From Rhodospirillales bacterium (GTDB taxonomy: Bacteria > Pseudomonadota > Alphaproteobacteria > Rhodospirillales > Magnetovibrionaceae), in NCBI GenBank assembly GCA_024653965.1, contig JANLGW010000087.1:1-42941 (forward strand): a DNA stretch of 42,941 nt, given 5' to 3'. Within the stretch, counting starts at the first letter, position 1. Each line of letters starts with the position of its first letter. Below the pieces are notes generated by a model. That model was given only the letters and a program-made list of their open reading frames with translations, searched no databases and was not told where the DNA came from. Position numbers and translations under genes: made by a program. This document shows positions 7,440-15,406 of this stretch, piece after piece.

Positions 7440-9179
7440 ATGGACAATCGCAACCTCATTTTGGCCATCGTGCTTTCCGTCGCCATTCTGTTTGGCTTTG
7501 AGATGCTCTTTCCCAAAGCGCCATCAGCCCCGGAAACCGCCGCCGTTCAGACCCAGGGTGTTGCGACCGATGCCACCGCCCCCGTCCCCCTTCTTGAGGG
7601 CAGCACCCCGGCTGCGCCCAACGCGCCACAAGTCGAAGAAGTGGCCGCTGAGAAAACAATCCAAGAGCTCATCACTGCCGGCCCGCGCATCGCCATCACC
7701 TCGCCCAGCGTAACGGGTTCGATTTCACTCACTGGCGGACGCATCGACGATCTGATCTTAAACGGTTATAGCGAAACACTGGACGAAAGCAGCCCCAAGA
7801 TCCGCCTGCTCACCCCACGTGGCGCGCTGGATGCCTATTGGGCCGAATACGGTTGGATCGGCGCAAACGTAAAACTGCCGAACGCCAATACCGTGTGGAG
7901 CGCCGACAAAACCGTGCTGAGCCCCGGCAACCCGGTGACGCTCACCTGGGACAATGGCGAAGGCTTGACGTTTACGCGCACCATCGATCTCGACAAAGAC
8001 TTCATGTTCACCGTCACCCAGCGCGTGACCAACGCATCCGCCGCCGCCGTAACGCTCAACCCGTTCGGCTTGCTGTCGCGCGGGGGTACGCCTACGGTTT
8101 CCGGGTTGTACATCCTGCACGAAGGTCCGCTGGGCGTATTCAACGGCACGCTCAAAGAAGTGGACTACTCCGATTTGATGGAAGACGGACCCACCACCAC
8201 GGCCTCTACCGGCGGGTGGATCGGCTTCACCGACAAGTACTGGCTGACCGCGCTGATCCCCGATCAAGCGACCGAGGTCAATACGCGCATGCTCTATACC
8301 AAGACCGGATTGGTGGAAAAGTACCAGGCCGATTTTGTCGGCGCTGCGACCACCGTGGCCCCCGGCGCCAGCGTCGAATCCACCACGCGCCTGTTCGCGG
8401 GCGCCAAACGCGTGGCGCTGCTCGATTCCTACGCCGCCGACCTTGGCATCGTGAACTTCGACCTAGCCATCGATTTCGGCTGGCTCTACTTCCTCACCAA
8501 ACCGATTTTCTATGCGCTGCATTGGCTGTATGGCGTGGTCGGCAACTTCGGCATCGCCATCTTAGGCCTGACCATTGCGATCAAACTGGTGCTGTTCCCA
8601 TTGGCCAACAAGTCCTACGTCTCGATGAGCAAGATGAAAAAGCTCGGGCCGCAGGTCAAAGCGCTGCAGGCGCAATTCAAAGACGACAAGATGCGCCTCA
8701 ATCAAGAAATGATGGCGCTGTATAAAAAGGAAAAGGCCAACCCGGCGGCAGGCTGTCTGCCGATGCTGGTGCAAATTCCAATTTTCTTTGCCCTCTATAA
8801 AGTGCTGCTGGTCACCATCGAAATGCGCCATGCGCCGTTTTATGGCTGGATTCAGGACTTGAGCGCCCGCGACCCGTTGAGCGTATGGACCTTGTTCGGC
8901 TTGATTCCCTGGGATCATCTGTCGATCATTCCCGTACCAATGGACATCGGCGTATGGCCGCTCGTCATGGGCTTCACCATGTGGCTGCAAATGCGCTTGA
9001 ACCCCCAGCCCACCGACCCCATCCAAGCCAAGATGTTCATGTACCTGCCGTTCATCTTCACCTTCCTGCTGGCCAACTTCTCGGCCGGTCTGGTGATCTA
9101 TTGGGCGTGGAACAACACCCTGTCCATCTTGCAGCAATGGGTGATCATGAAGCGCATGGGCGTAAAGGTCGGGAATTGA
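7440..9179 (+). CDS. yidC: membrane protein insertase YidC
   Basis: YidC (Oxa1/Alb3 family) inserts and folds inner-membrane proteins, alone or with Sec. The 579-residue protein has a first helix at about 6-24, a Pro/Ala-rich linker, a periplasmic beta-sandwich domain (about 65-340), then the five-helix insertase core. In the core are GNFGIAILGLTIAIKLVLFP, the cytoplasmic hairpin with MSKMKKLGPQVKALQ and AGCLPMLVQIPIFFALYKVL, and the last helices with the MFMYLPFIFTFLLANFSAG block. The conserved positive residue of the core groove appears to be a Lys in this protein. Length is typical of Gram-negative YidC. It lies between yidD and engB, the usual order. Confidence 0.97.
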   Translation: MDNRNLILAIVLSVAILFGFEMLFPKAPSAPETAAVQTQGVATDATAPVPLLEGSTPAAPNAPQVEEVAAEKTIQELITAGPRIAITSPSVTGSISLTGGRIDDLILNGYSETLDESSPKIRLLTPRGALDAYWAEYGWIGANVKLPNANTVWSADKTVLSPGNPVTLTWDNGEGLTFTRTIDLDKDFMFTVTQRVTNASAAAVTLNPFGLLSRGGTPTVSGLYILHEGPLGVFNGTLKEVDYSDLMEDGPTTTASTGGWIGFTDKYWLTALIPDQATEVNTRMLYTKTGLVEKYQADFVGAATTVAPGASVESTTRLFAGAKRVALLDSYAADLGIVNFDLAIDFGWLYFLTKPIFYALHWLYGVVGNFGIAILGLTIAIKLVLFPLANKSYVSMSKMKKLGPQVKALQAQFKDDKMRLNQEMMALYKKEKANPAAGCLPMLVQIPIFFALYKVLLVTIEMRHAPFYGWIQDLSARDPLSVWTLFGLIPWDHLSIIPVPMDIGVWPLVMGFTMWLQMRLNPQPTDPIQAKMFMYLPFIFTFLLANFSAGLVIYWAWNNTLSILQQWVIMKRMGVKVGN

Positions 9180-9198
9180 TTTCCCCGGACGCAAGTTG

Positions 9199-9873
9199 AT
9201 GAGCGACACCCCTGCACCGCCGACGCTCTTGCCCGCTGAAGACAGCTTCACGGGCGACGAGGTCGAGGCGGGGCGTTTGCTGTTCGCCCAGACCTGCACC
9301 TTTATGTTGGGCGCCGCCGGACTGGATCAAATCCCCGATACCGACCTGCCGGAAATCGCCTTCGCCGGACGCTCCAACGTCGGCAAGTCGTCGTTGATCA
9401 ACGCGCTGACCGGGCGCAAGACTTTGGCGCGCACCTCGCACACGCCGGGACGCACCCAACAGGTCAACTTCTTCGATCTGGGCGGACGCATGATCGTCGC
9501 CGATATGCCCGGTTACGGTTACGCCGAAGCGCCCAAGGGCCAAGTGGAAAAATGGACCCGCCTGATCAAGGCGTATCTGAAGGGCCGCGTGCAGTTGAAG
9601 CGCGTTTTAGTGCTGGTCGATTCGCGCCACGGCATTAAAGACACCGACCGCCAGATCATGAAGATGCTCGACACCGCCGCCGTATCGTATCAGGTGGTGC
9701 TGACCAAAACCGACAAGGTCAAGGCGGGGCCGCTGGAAAAACTGCTGGAACAAACGCACGCCGAATTAGTGCGCCACGTCGCCGCGCATCCCATCATCCG
9801 CCTCACCAGTTCGTCCAGCGCCACCGGCATCGAAGAACTGCGCGCCGAGCTCGCCCGCTTAGCCCCCAAATAA
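9199..9873 (+). CDS. engB: ribosome biogenesis GTPase EngB (YihA/YsxC)
   Basis: EngB is a TRAFAC GTPase needed for assembly of the large ribosomal subunit. With the ATG at 9199 the protein has 224 residues: G1 GRSNVGKSSL (57-66), G2 Thr in the RTSHTPGRTQ loop, G3 DMPGYG (102-107), G4 TKTDK (169-173) and a G5-like TSSSSATG near the end. I prefer this ATG over the in-frame TTG three bases upstream, because both give the same protein plus one residue. It follows yidC by 19 bases and is the normal neighbour in this cluster. The N-terminal 45 residues form the usual short extension before the G domain. Confidence 0.95.
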   Translation: MSDTPAPPTLLPAEDSFTGDEVEAGRLLFAQTCTFMLGAAGLDQIPDTDLPEIAFAGRSNVGKSSLINALTGRKTLARTSHTPGRTQQVNFFDLGGRMIVADMPGYGYAEAPKGQVEKWTRLIKAYLKGRVQLKRVLVLVDSRHGIKDTDRQIMKMLDTAAVSYQVVLTKTDKVKAGPLEKLLEQTHAELVRHVAAHPIIRLTSSSSATGIEELRAELARLAPK

Positions 9874-9888
9874 GCCCGCCAACCGCCC

Positions 9889-9924
9889 GTTAAATCCCGT
9901 GTTAAATCCAGTGTTAAACCCCTG
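9889..9924 (+). repeat. three tandem 12-base repeats before argB
   Basis: GTTAAATCCCGT (9889-9900), GTTAAATCCAGT (9901-9912) and GTTAAACCCCTG (9913-9924) stand head to tail in the 87-base gap between engB and argB; a looser fourth TTAAAC follows. The unit begins with GTTAAA each time. It may be an operator array or a product of slippage; no coding meaning was seen. Confidence 0.75.
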
Positions 9925-9960
9925 GTCTTAAACAACATCTTGATGTAGGTTTTTGCCACC

Positions 9961-10887
9961 ATGGCTGATGATGAAAAAATTAGACTAGACCCCGACGCCC
10001 CGCCCGAAGCTTGGCTGAATCAAGCCAAGACCCTATCGGAAGCGCTGCCCTATATGCGCCTCTATGCGGGCGAAACGCTGGTGGTCAAATATGGCGGCAA
10101 CGCCATGGGCGATCCCAAGCTGGCGGAACTGTTCGCGCGCGACATCGCGCTGCTGCGTCAGGTCGGCTCCAACCCCATCGTGGTGCATGGCGGCGGGCCG
10201 CAAATCGGCAGCATGCTGGAAAAGCTGTCGATCAAAAGCGAATTCATCGACGGCCTGCGCGTTACCGATCAAGCCACCGTGGACGTGGTGGAAATGGTGC
10301 TGGCCGGGTCCATCAACAAACACATCGTCAGCCAGATCAACGCCGCGGGCGGTTTCGCCGTGGGCCTGTCGGGCAAAGACGGCAATTTGATCTTGGCCGA
10401 CAAATTGCGGCGCACGGTCAAAGACAAAGATTCCAACATCGAACGGATCTTGGATTTAGGGCTGGTGGGCGAACCGCGTGTCATCACGCCGCATGTGCTG
10501 GATTTTTTCCAAGAAACCGACATCACCCCGGTCATCGCGCCCATCGGGCTGGGACCGAACGGCGAAACGCTCAACATCAACGCCGACACCGCCGCCGGAG
10601 CCATCGCCGGCGCGATGGGGGCAAAACGGTTGTTGATGCTCACCGACATCAAAGGCGTGTTGGATGAAAACGGCCAACTGATCGCCAAAATGACCGCCAC
10701 CGAAGCGCGCGCGCTGATCAAAAAAGGCGTCATCAAGGGCGGCATGATCCCCAAGGTGGAAACCTGCCTCGACGCCATCGACGACGGTGTCGAAGCCGCC
10801 GTCATCATCGACGGGCGCATTCCGCACGCGGTGCTGCTGGAACTGTTCACCAAACACGGCGCGGGCACGCTGATCCAGGCGGATTGA
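9961..10887 (+). CDS. argB: acetylglutamate kinase
   Basis: ArgB phosphorylates N-acetylglutamate, the second step of arginine synthesis. The 308-residue product belongs to the amino acid kinase family: [10 protein letters not shown] (41-50) holds the catalytic Lys, VVHGGGPQI (74-82) the phosphate loop, then [10 protein letters not shown], Leu-Asn-Ile-Asn-Ala-Asp-Thr-Ala-Ala and KGGMIPKVE near the C-terminus with the second conserved Lys. The extended N-terminal helix (about 1-38, with [13 protein letters not shown]) matches the arginine-inhibited hexameric type, so feedback control is likely by family knowledge. It follows engB by 87 bases, a pairing common in Alphaproteobacteria, with a 12-base tandem repeat in the gap. 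Confidence 0.97.
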   Translation: MADDEKIRLDPDAPPEAWLNQAKTLSEALPYMRLYAGETLVVKYGGNAMGDPKLAELFARDIALLRQVGSNPIVVHGGGPQIGSMLEKLSIKSEFIDGLRVTDQATVDVVEMVLAGSINKHIVSQINAAGGFAVGLSGKDGNLILADKLRRTVKDKDSNIERILDLGLVGEPRVITPHVLDFFQETDITPVIAPIGLGPNGETLNINADTAAGAIAGAMGAKRLLMLTDIKGVLDENGQLIAKMTATEARALIKKGVIKGGMIPKVETCLDAIDDGVEAAVIIDGRIPHAVLLELFTKHGAGTLIQAD

Positions 10888-10930
10888 AACTCCGCATCCT
10901 TGTCGACGCTCACCCCGGATACCTACCGTC

Positions 10931-10953
10931 ATGCCCGTGCTTGACACGGGCAT
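10931..10953. repeat. palindromic REP-like unit 1
   Basis: ATGCCCGTG (10931-10939) and CACGGGCAT (10945-10953) form a perfect 9-base inverted repeat around a 5-base loop. It is the kind of short GC palindrome often scattered between genes in Proteobacteria. Confidence 0.65.
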
Positions 10954-10987
10954 CCACGTCTTTAAAGGGCTTCATTTGAAGTCATGG

Positions 10988-11010
10988 ACCACCGGGACAA
11001 GCCCGGTGGT
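10988..11010. repeat. palindromic REP-like unit 2
   Basis: ACCACCGGG (10988-10996) and CCCGGTGGT (11002-11010) form a perfect 9-base stem with a 5-base loop (ACAAG), the same size as unit 1 and 34 bases after it. It may also act as a 3' end structure for argB mRNA, since no T-run terminator follows argB. Confidence 0.65.
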
Positions 11011-11216
11011 GACGATTCATGGTCCTCATTTCCTCTTTTTTACCCGCCCAAAGGCGCGGAAGATAAAAAAAGTGACGAAACGAAGCCAAATTATCTTTTG
11101 TTTTCAAAGAACGGTGTTTTTTTGTTTCGCAAAGCCAACGGTTTTCGCCGCGCTGAATGAATAGGAAAATATACCAGAATTTGCCAAAAAAAGCAAGCAC
11201 AACGTTGAAGTGTTCA

Positions 11217-11280
11217 CCACAGAGGACACAGAGTTCACAGGGGATAATTTCAACTCTGTGGTCTCTGTGCGCTCTGTGGT
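11217..11280. repeat. inverted repeat built from CACAGAG units
   Basis: The left arm has ACCACAGAG then GACACAGAG (11217-11234); the right arm (11254-11280) holds CTCTGTGGT, CTCTGTGCG and CTCTGTGGT. The arms are near-complementary with a 9-base internal period. Such CACAGAG-type intergenic repeats are seen in many unrelated bacteria. Confidence 0.7.
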
Positions 11281-11337
11281 TAAAAATAAACAGGCGATTT
11301 TCCGGCTGCGCAAATAAGCCCACGTCCCCACATCGTC

Positions 11338-11357
11338 ACCCCCGCGAAAGCGGGGGT
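11338..11357. repeat. palindromic REP-like unit 3
   Basis: ACCCCCGC (11338-11345), loop GAAA, GCGGGGGT (11350-11357): a perfect 8-base stem with a GNRA-type tetraloop. Confidence 0.65.
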
Positions 11358-11373
11358 CCATACGGCGCCGCCA

Positions 11374-11399
11374 TAGATTCCCGCGTGCGCGGGAATGAC
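11374..11399. repeat. palindromic repeat family A, copy 1
   Basis: A 26-base unit whose core ATTCCCGCG-TG-CGCGGGAAT is a perfect inverted repeat (11377-11396). It is identical over all 26 bases to the copy at 11441-11466. Confidence 0.8.
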
Positions 11400-11440
11400 G
11401 CGAGTTAATAAACTGTCGCCAAAATAGTCACCGAAATAGC

Positions 11441-11466
11441 TAGATTCCCGCGTGCGCGGGAATGAC
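11441..11466. repeat. palindromic repeat family A, copy 2
   Basis: Exact second copy of the 26-base unit at 11374-11399, in the same orientation, 41 bases after it. Two identical copies with flanking GAC are consistent with a mobile palindromic (REP/BIME-like) element. Confidence 0.8.
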
Positions 11467-11480
11467 ACATCAGACCATAA

Positions 11481-11515
11481 AAAAAGACCGGCGCTCGTTT
11501 GAGGCCGGTCTTTTT
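11481..11515. terminator. bidirectional intrinsic terminator
   Basis: AAAAAGACCGGC (11481-11492) pairs perfectly with GCCGGTCTTTTT (11504-11515) around an 11-base loop, giving a 12-base stem flanked by A and T runs. It works in principle on both strands: it ends the helicase transcript 20 bases past its stop and blocks readthrough from the argB side. Confidence 0.82.
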
Positions 11516-11534
11516 ATTGCATAGGGCGTTAACT

Positions 11535-13040
11535 TCAAGCGCTGGCGTTACCGCCGCGACGATTGCTTCTTAAGGGGCGTTGACCGCCGCCTGCGTTGCC
11601 GCCGCTGCGGCTCGGTTCGGTGCGCGGCCGAGCGCTCGATTGGGGGCTCGATTTGGCGCCCGACTTACCCGTTGCTTTGCCATTGGTTTTTTTGCTGCCG
11701 TGGCCTTGAGGCTCGCCGTGACCGTGGCCGCCGTGGCCCTTGTCGCTGTGGCGTTTGCCGTCGGTGGGACGGTGACCCTTTTTCTTCGGGTTGCCGCCTG
11801 CCGGTGTGCCTTGCATGCGCACCCGCGGCGGACGATTGCCGCCGCCACCGCCACGATTGGGCGGCGAAGTGCGCGGGATGGTCATGGCTTCGGCATGGAA
11901 CGGATGATCGGCCATCACCGGAATGGTTTGGCGGGTGATCTTTTCGATCGCGTCGAGATAATCGCGTTCTTCGGCGTCGCAAAACGAAATGGCGAAACCG
12001 TCTTCGCCCGCACGCGCGGTGCGCCCGATGCGGTGCACGTAATTTTCCGCATCGTTGGGCAGATCGAAGTTGATCACGTGGGTAATGCCGTCGACATCGA
12101 TGCCGCGCGCGGCGATATCGGTCGCCACCAATACGCGGACTTTGCCGTCGCGGAATTCTTTCAAGCTGCGCTGGCGATGGTTTTGCGCTTTATCGCCGTG
12201 AATGGCGCTGGCATTGACGCCGTTTTGCACCAGATGCTGCGTCACCCGATCCGCGCCGTGTTTGGTGCGGGTAAACACCACCACGCGGCTGATCGACGGG
12301 TCTTTCATCACGTGCGTGAGCAACGAACGCTTTTTGGCCTTCGGCACATGCAACACGCTTTGCACCACCCGTTCCGCCGTGGTGGCCTGCGGGGCCACTT
12401 CGACACGCACCGGGCTATCCATCATGGAATTCGCCAATACGGCGACGCCTTGCGGCATGGTGGCGGAGAACAGCACCGTCTGGCGGTGTTTGGGGATCAG
12501 CGTCGCGACTTTGCGCACGTCGTTAATGAAACCCATGTCGAGCATGCGGTCGGCTTCGTCGAGCACAAACACATCGACCTTATCCAAACGCACTTTATCT
12601 TGGTTCAACAGGTCCATCAGGCGGCCCGGAGTGGCGGTCAACACCAACACGCCGTCGCCCAACGCCTTGGACTGGGCGCCCAGAGGCACACCGCCGAAAA
12701 TCGCCAGCGATTTAACGCCATTGCCGTTGTCGCCCATGTGGCGGCCATAGGCGCGCACACTTTCGTCGATCTGCACGGCAAGCTCGCGCGTCGGCGCCAA
12801 GATCAGCGCGCGCGGCGATTTACGCACCGGCTTAGCATTCAGTTCATGCAGGCGCTGCAGCATCGGCAGCACAAACGCCGCCGTCTTGCCGGTGCCGGTC
12901 TGCGCCACGCCCAACAGGTCGCGGCCTTTCAGCAGGGGAGGTATGGATTGAAGCTGGATCGGGGTCGGGGTTGTGTAACCCTCCGACGCTACCGCCCGGC
13001 TCAGGGGCTCGATCAAGCCGAGCCCTTTAAAATCGGTCAT
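11535..13040 (-). CDS. rhlE: DEAD-box ATP-dependent RNA helicase, RhlE type
   Basis: The 501-residue protein unwinds RNA using ATP. It has the Q motif PTPIQ (25-29), Walker A AQTGTGKT (46-53), PTRELA (83-88), Thr-Pro-Gly-Arg (137-140), DEAD (161-164), SAT (192-194), FTRTKHGAD in motif IV, TDIAARGID (304-312) and HRIGRTAR (333-340). After about residue 395 the tail is low-complexity, rich in Gly, Arg, Lys, Ser and His, typical of RhlE-type RNA-binding tails. A paralogue-level name beyond RhlE-like is not certain. The cold-shock gene lies 77 bases upstream on the same strand, so joint expression at low temperature is plausible. A terminator follows directly. Confidence 0.9.
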   Translation of the reverse strand: MTDFKGLGLIEPLSRAVASEGYTTPTPIQLQSIPPLLKGRDLLGVAQTGTGKTAAFVLPMLQRLHELNAKPVRKSPRALILAPTRELAVQIDESVRAYGRHMGDNGNGVKSLAIFGGVPLGAQSKALGDGVLVLTATPGRLMDLLNQDKVRLDKVDVFVLDEADRMLDMGFINDVRKVATLIPKHRQTVLFSATMPQGVAVLANSMMDSPVRVEVAPQATTAERVVQSVLHVPKAKKRSLLTHVMKDPSISRVVVFTRTKHGADRVTQHLVQNGVNASAIHGDKAQNHRQRSLKEFRDGKVRVLVATDIAARGIDVDGITHVINFDLPNDAENYVHRIGRTARAGEDGFAISFCDAEERDYLDAIEKITRQTIPVMADHPFHAEAMTIPRTSPPNRGGGGGNRPPRVRMQGTPAGGNPKKKGHRPTDGKRHSDKGHGGHGHGEPQGHGSKKTNGKATGKSGAKSSPQSSARPRTEPSRSGGNAGGGQRPLRSNRRGGNASA

Positions 13041-13069
13041 GTATTATTTCTTCTTTTCATTAAAGGATC

Positions 13070-13097
13070 GGGCGCGGCCCCTATTGAGACCGCGCCC
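13070..13097 (-). terminator. GC-rich hairpin between csp and the helicase gene
   Basis: GGGCGCGG (13070-13077) pairs with CCGCGCCC (13090-13097) around a 12-base loop. On the minus strand it stands 20 bases after the cold-shock gene stop, with only a weak T-run after it, so it may be an incomplete terminator or an mRNA-stabilising hairpin letting some transcripts continue into the helicase. Confidence 0.45.
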
Positions 13098-13117
13098 TTA
13101 AAACCTTGGGCGCAGGA

Positions 13118-13327
13118 TTAGTCCTGAGCGACGAGGTTATCAGCGGCCATCTTGCCGTTTTTGCCTTCGACCATGTCGAACTTCACTTTCTGGCCGTCGC
13201 GCAGCGTGCCGAGGCCCGCGCGTTCAACAGCGGTGATGTGAACGAAAGCGTCTTTGCCGCCATCTTCAGGTTCGATAAAGCCAAAGCCCTTCGTGGCGTC
13301 AAACCACTTAACGGTACCGTTTGCCAT
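13118..13327 (-). CDS. cspA: cold-shock domain protein
   Basis: A 69-residue single cold-shock domain protein. The OB fold has MANGTVKWFDATKGFGFIEP at the start, RNP1 KGFGFI (13-18) and RNP2 DAFVHI (26-31), then a GQKVKFDM strand. It binds single-stranded RNA or DNA and acts as an RNA chaperone. Length is exactly typical. A Shine-Dalgarno TAGGAG is 9 bases before the ATG. The gap upstream (13328-13532) is 205 bases with no gene on either strand, leaving room for the long 5' leader that cold-shock mRNAs often carry. The gene on its downstream side is an RNA helicase, another common cold-response partner. Confidence 0.95.
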   Translation of the reverse strand: MANGTVKWFDATKGFGFIEPEDGGKDAFVHITAVERAGLGTLRDGQKVKFDMVEGKNGKMAADNLVAQD

Positions 13328-13532
13328 TTTTTAGTCACTCCTAGTAACAATGAATTTCAGCGGACAACCACCGTGGCGGCCCGCTGGGTTAACGTTCACA
13401 ACTGTCAGGAAGTAACTGGTTGGACCACGGATAGCGGCGAGCCAAAAACACACGACTTAGTGCAACGTGGGGCTGAGATATACCCTTTTGCCCAAAAAGG
13501 CAAGGTTTATCGCCCTTCGGCGGGGCAGGCCC

Positions 13533-15269
13533 CTACCACTTCTTGGCCGTGGTGAAGGCCGGATTGGGGAACAGATGAACGTGCTTGGCCATGTTGAAAG
13601 CCTTGGTGTCGGCGTTGGGTTTGCCAAACAGATAACCCTGGGCGTAGTCGATACCGCATTTGCGCACGAAGTCGAGGCACTCTTTATCATCGACCATTTC
13701 GGCAATGGTCTGAATGCCTAAATTCCGGCACAAGGTCGCCATGGATTCAAGCAACGCCTTGCCGCGCCGCGCGCGTTGGGCGTCTTTCACCACCGGGCCG
13801 TCCAGCTTCACCACATCGACTTCCAAGCGCATCAAATAGCCGAAGCTGGCCGCACCCGCGCCGAAATCGTCCAGGCTTACGTGGTGATGATCCTTGCGCA
13901 GGCGCTGGATGAAATTATTGGCGCGTTCCAAATCTTCCATCTTGGAAGACTCGGTGATTTCAAACAGCATGCGGCCCTCGGCCCATTTGTTATCCATCAA
14001 AATTTTATGCAGGCTGTCGACATACCAATCGCTGGCCACCGACTGACCGGAGATGTTCACCGCAATCGACAACGGGCTGTTGCGCGGAATGGTGTTGAGA
14101 AACGCCAAGCCCTTTTCCACCACCGCCATATCGAATTCCGGGATCAGGCCCGTTTCTTCGGCCATGGTGATGATTTCAAACGGCGACACGCCTTCTTCAA
14201 ACCGCGTCAGCGCCTCGTAGTGATGAATCTCGCCGGTCATGACGTTGACGATGGGATGAAACACCAAATGAAAATCCCGGTTCGCCACCGTGGTTTTGAA
14301 GGTCGAAACCTTGGCAGCCGCATCCTTCACCAGGCTGGACAAATTGGACGATAACTCATGCACGCTAAAACCGCCCGTGCCCTTGTCCTTAAAGCGGTTG
14401 ATGGCGTAGACCAAACCGTTCGCCAAGTCCGCTTCAGAAATGTTGTCGGCATCGACCGACATCGTCGCGGCTTCGACGGAGACGCCTTTTTTGGTGGGAT
14501 CGAACTCGCGCGCCACATCGGCCAACTGCGCTTCAAGACTTTTGACATCCAAATCGTTGGCGTGCACCAGGCCGAATTTACCTTCGTCAATCTGCGCCGC
14601 GCTGTCGCCGTCAACGGAGTTGGCGCGCAAGTACACACCTACGGTTTTATCCAATTCCGCCTGCTGGCGGGCATCCAAACGCCCCTTCAACTCACCAAAG
14701 CCCGCCATGTTGATTAAGGTGAGCTGATTGTCCTTCATGCCCGCTTCTTTGGTCGCCTTGAGCTTGCCGCCCAGCACGTCGGCAAACGAGTCGGCGTCAA
14801 ACAAATTGCTGTCGCCCTCGCGCACATGGCCGCCGGGTACTAAGCCTGCGCCGGTATTGCGCGAGATGCGCATGGCGAGGAAAAAGTGATTATCCAAATC
14901 TTCGAGAAAATAGCCCGCAAACGAAATGGGCAGGGCCGAGGATCGTTCACCCTGAAAGCGAATGACCACGTCTTCGATACGGCCCTGGCGGCGCGCCACG
15001 CCCAACAGCGAGCGCATCAGATCGATATCGTCCGGGTGTACGATATTCACCAGCTTGCGGCCCTTAAGCTCGTCGGTGGACAAACCCGTCAGCCCGGTCC
15101 ACGGACCACCGGCAAACACGATGGTTTCGTCCAAATCCACTTCAAGCAAAAAATCCGCCCAGCAAAACGCCAGCGCGACAAAACGATCGCGCTCGGTCTT
15201 TAGGCTTTCCGGAGCCACATCAACGGGTCGAACCTGAACGGTCGGGGTCACCGCTTTATCCCTTTTCAC
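13533..15269 (-). CDS. PAS - degenerate GGDEF - EAL protein (probable c-di-GMP phosphodiesterase)
   Basis: The soluble protein has three parts. A PAS-like domain comes first, with WTGLTGLSTDELKGR and VHPDD. A middle domain has the GGDEF order but lost its signature: QIDEGKFGLV stands where RIGGDEFxxL would be. The last is a C-terminal EAL domain of about 240 residues. The EAL domain keeps YEALTRF, VNISGQS, FEITES, LDDFGAG, VVKLD and QGYLFGKP, so the metal-binding residues look present; the usual AEGVE reads AEMVDD, with Glu to Asp. It probably hydrolyses c-di-GMP, with the dead GGDEF acting as a regulator. I chose the GTG at 15269, preceded by a run of G that can serve as ribosome site; an in-frame ATG at 15323 would add 18 residues that look non-coding. 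Confidence 0.85.
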   Translation of the reverse strand: MKRDKAVTPTVQVRPVDVAPESLKTERDRFVALAFCWADFLLEVDLDETIVFAGGPWTGLTGLSTDELKGRKLVNIVHPDDIDLMRSLLGVARRQGRIEDVVIRFQGERSSALPISFAGYFLEDLDNHFFLAMRISRNTGAGLVPGGHVREGDSNLFDADSFADVLGGKLKATKEAGMKDNQLTLINMAGFGELKGRLDARQQAELDKTVGVYLRANSVDGDSAAQIDEGKFGLVHANDLDVKSLEAQLADVAREFDPTKKGVSVEAATMSVDADNISEADLANGLVYAINRFKDKGTGGFSVHELSSNLSSLVKDAAAKVSTFKTTVANRDFHLVFHPIVNVMTGEIHHYEALTRFEEGVSPFEIITMAEETGLIPEFDMAVVEKGLAFLNTIPRNSPLSIAVNISGQSVASDWYVDSLHKILMDNKWAEGRMLFEITESSKMEDLERANNFIQRLRKDHHHVSLDDFGAGAASFGYLMRLEVDVVKLDGPVVKDAQRARRGKALLESMATLCRNLGIQTIAEMVDDKECLDFVRKCGIDYAQGYLFGKPNADTKAFNMAKHVHLFPNPAFTTAKKW

Positions 15270-15406
15270 ATCCCCCCCTTTGTCGGGCCGCACAGCAAGG
15301 GGGGCACCTCCACTGCAACGCATAGTTTACACACCCTTTTAGGGACTCGCACACTCTAAATTCGCGCCCGATTGACTCCCGCGCCGCCCCGGTCCATGTA
15401 AGGGAG

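Larger units (their letters stand above)
10888..11534. other. repeat-rich non-coding region between argB and the helicase gene
   Basis: This 647-base stretch holds no gene I can support. It has at least six short palindromic repeat units (10931-11010 and 11217-11466), an AT-rich block with long A and T runs around 11030-11200, and a bidirectional terminator at the right end. Open frames here are short, composition is unlike the neighbouring genes, and no transposase remnant was recognised. Confidence 0.7.

Noticed and set aside
9889-9924. Tandem 12-base repeats as a possible replication iteron array
   Set aside because: Only three short units, no DnaA boxes, AT-rich unwinding stretch or replication gene in this gap.
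11374-11466. Two identical 26-base palindromic units 41 bases apart, resembling a tiny CRISPR
   Set aside because: Only two copies, each a self-complementary REP-type palindrome, a different palindrome 16 bases before the first, and no cas gene nearby.
11580-13121. A 513-codon open frame on the plus strand opposite the helicase and cold-shock genes
   Set aside because: It is an antisense shadow of a strongly conserved helicase gene, caused by biased third positions; the protein has no domain and extreme Arg/His content.
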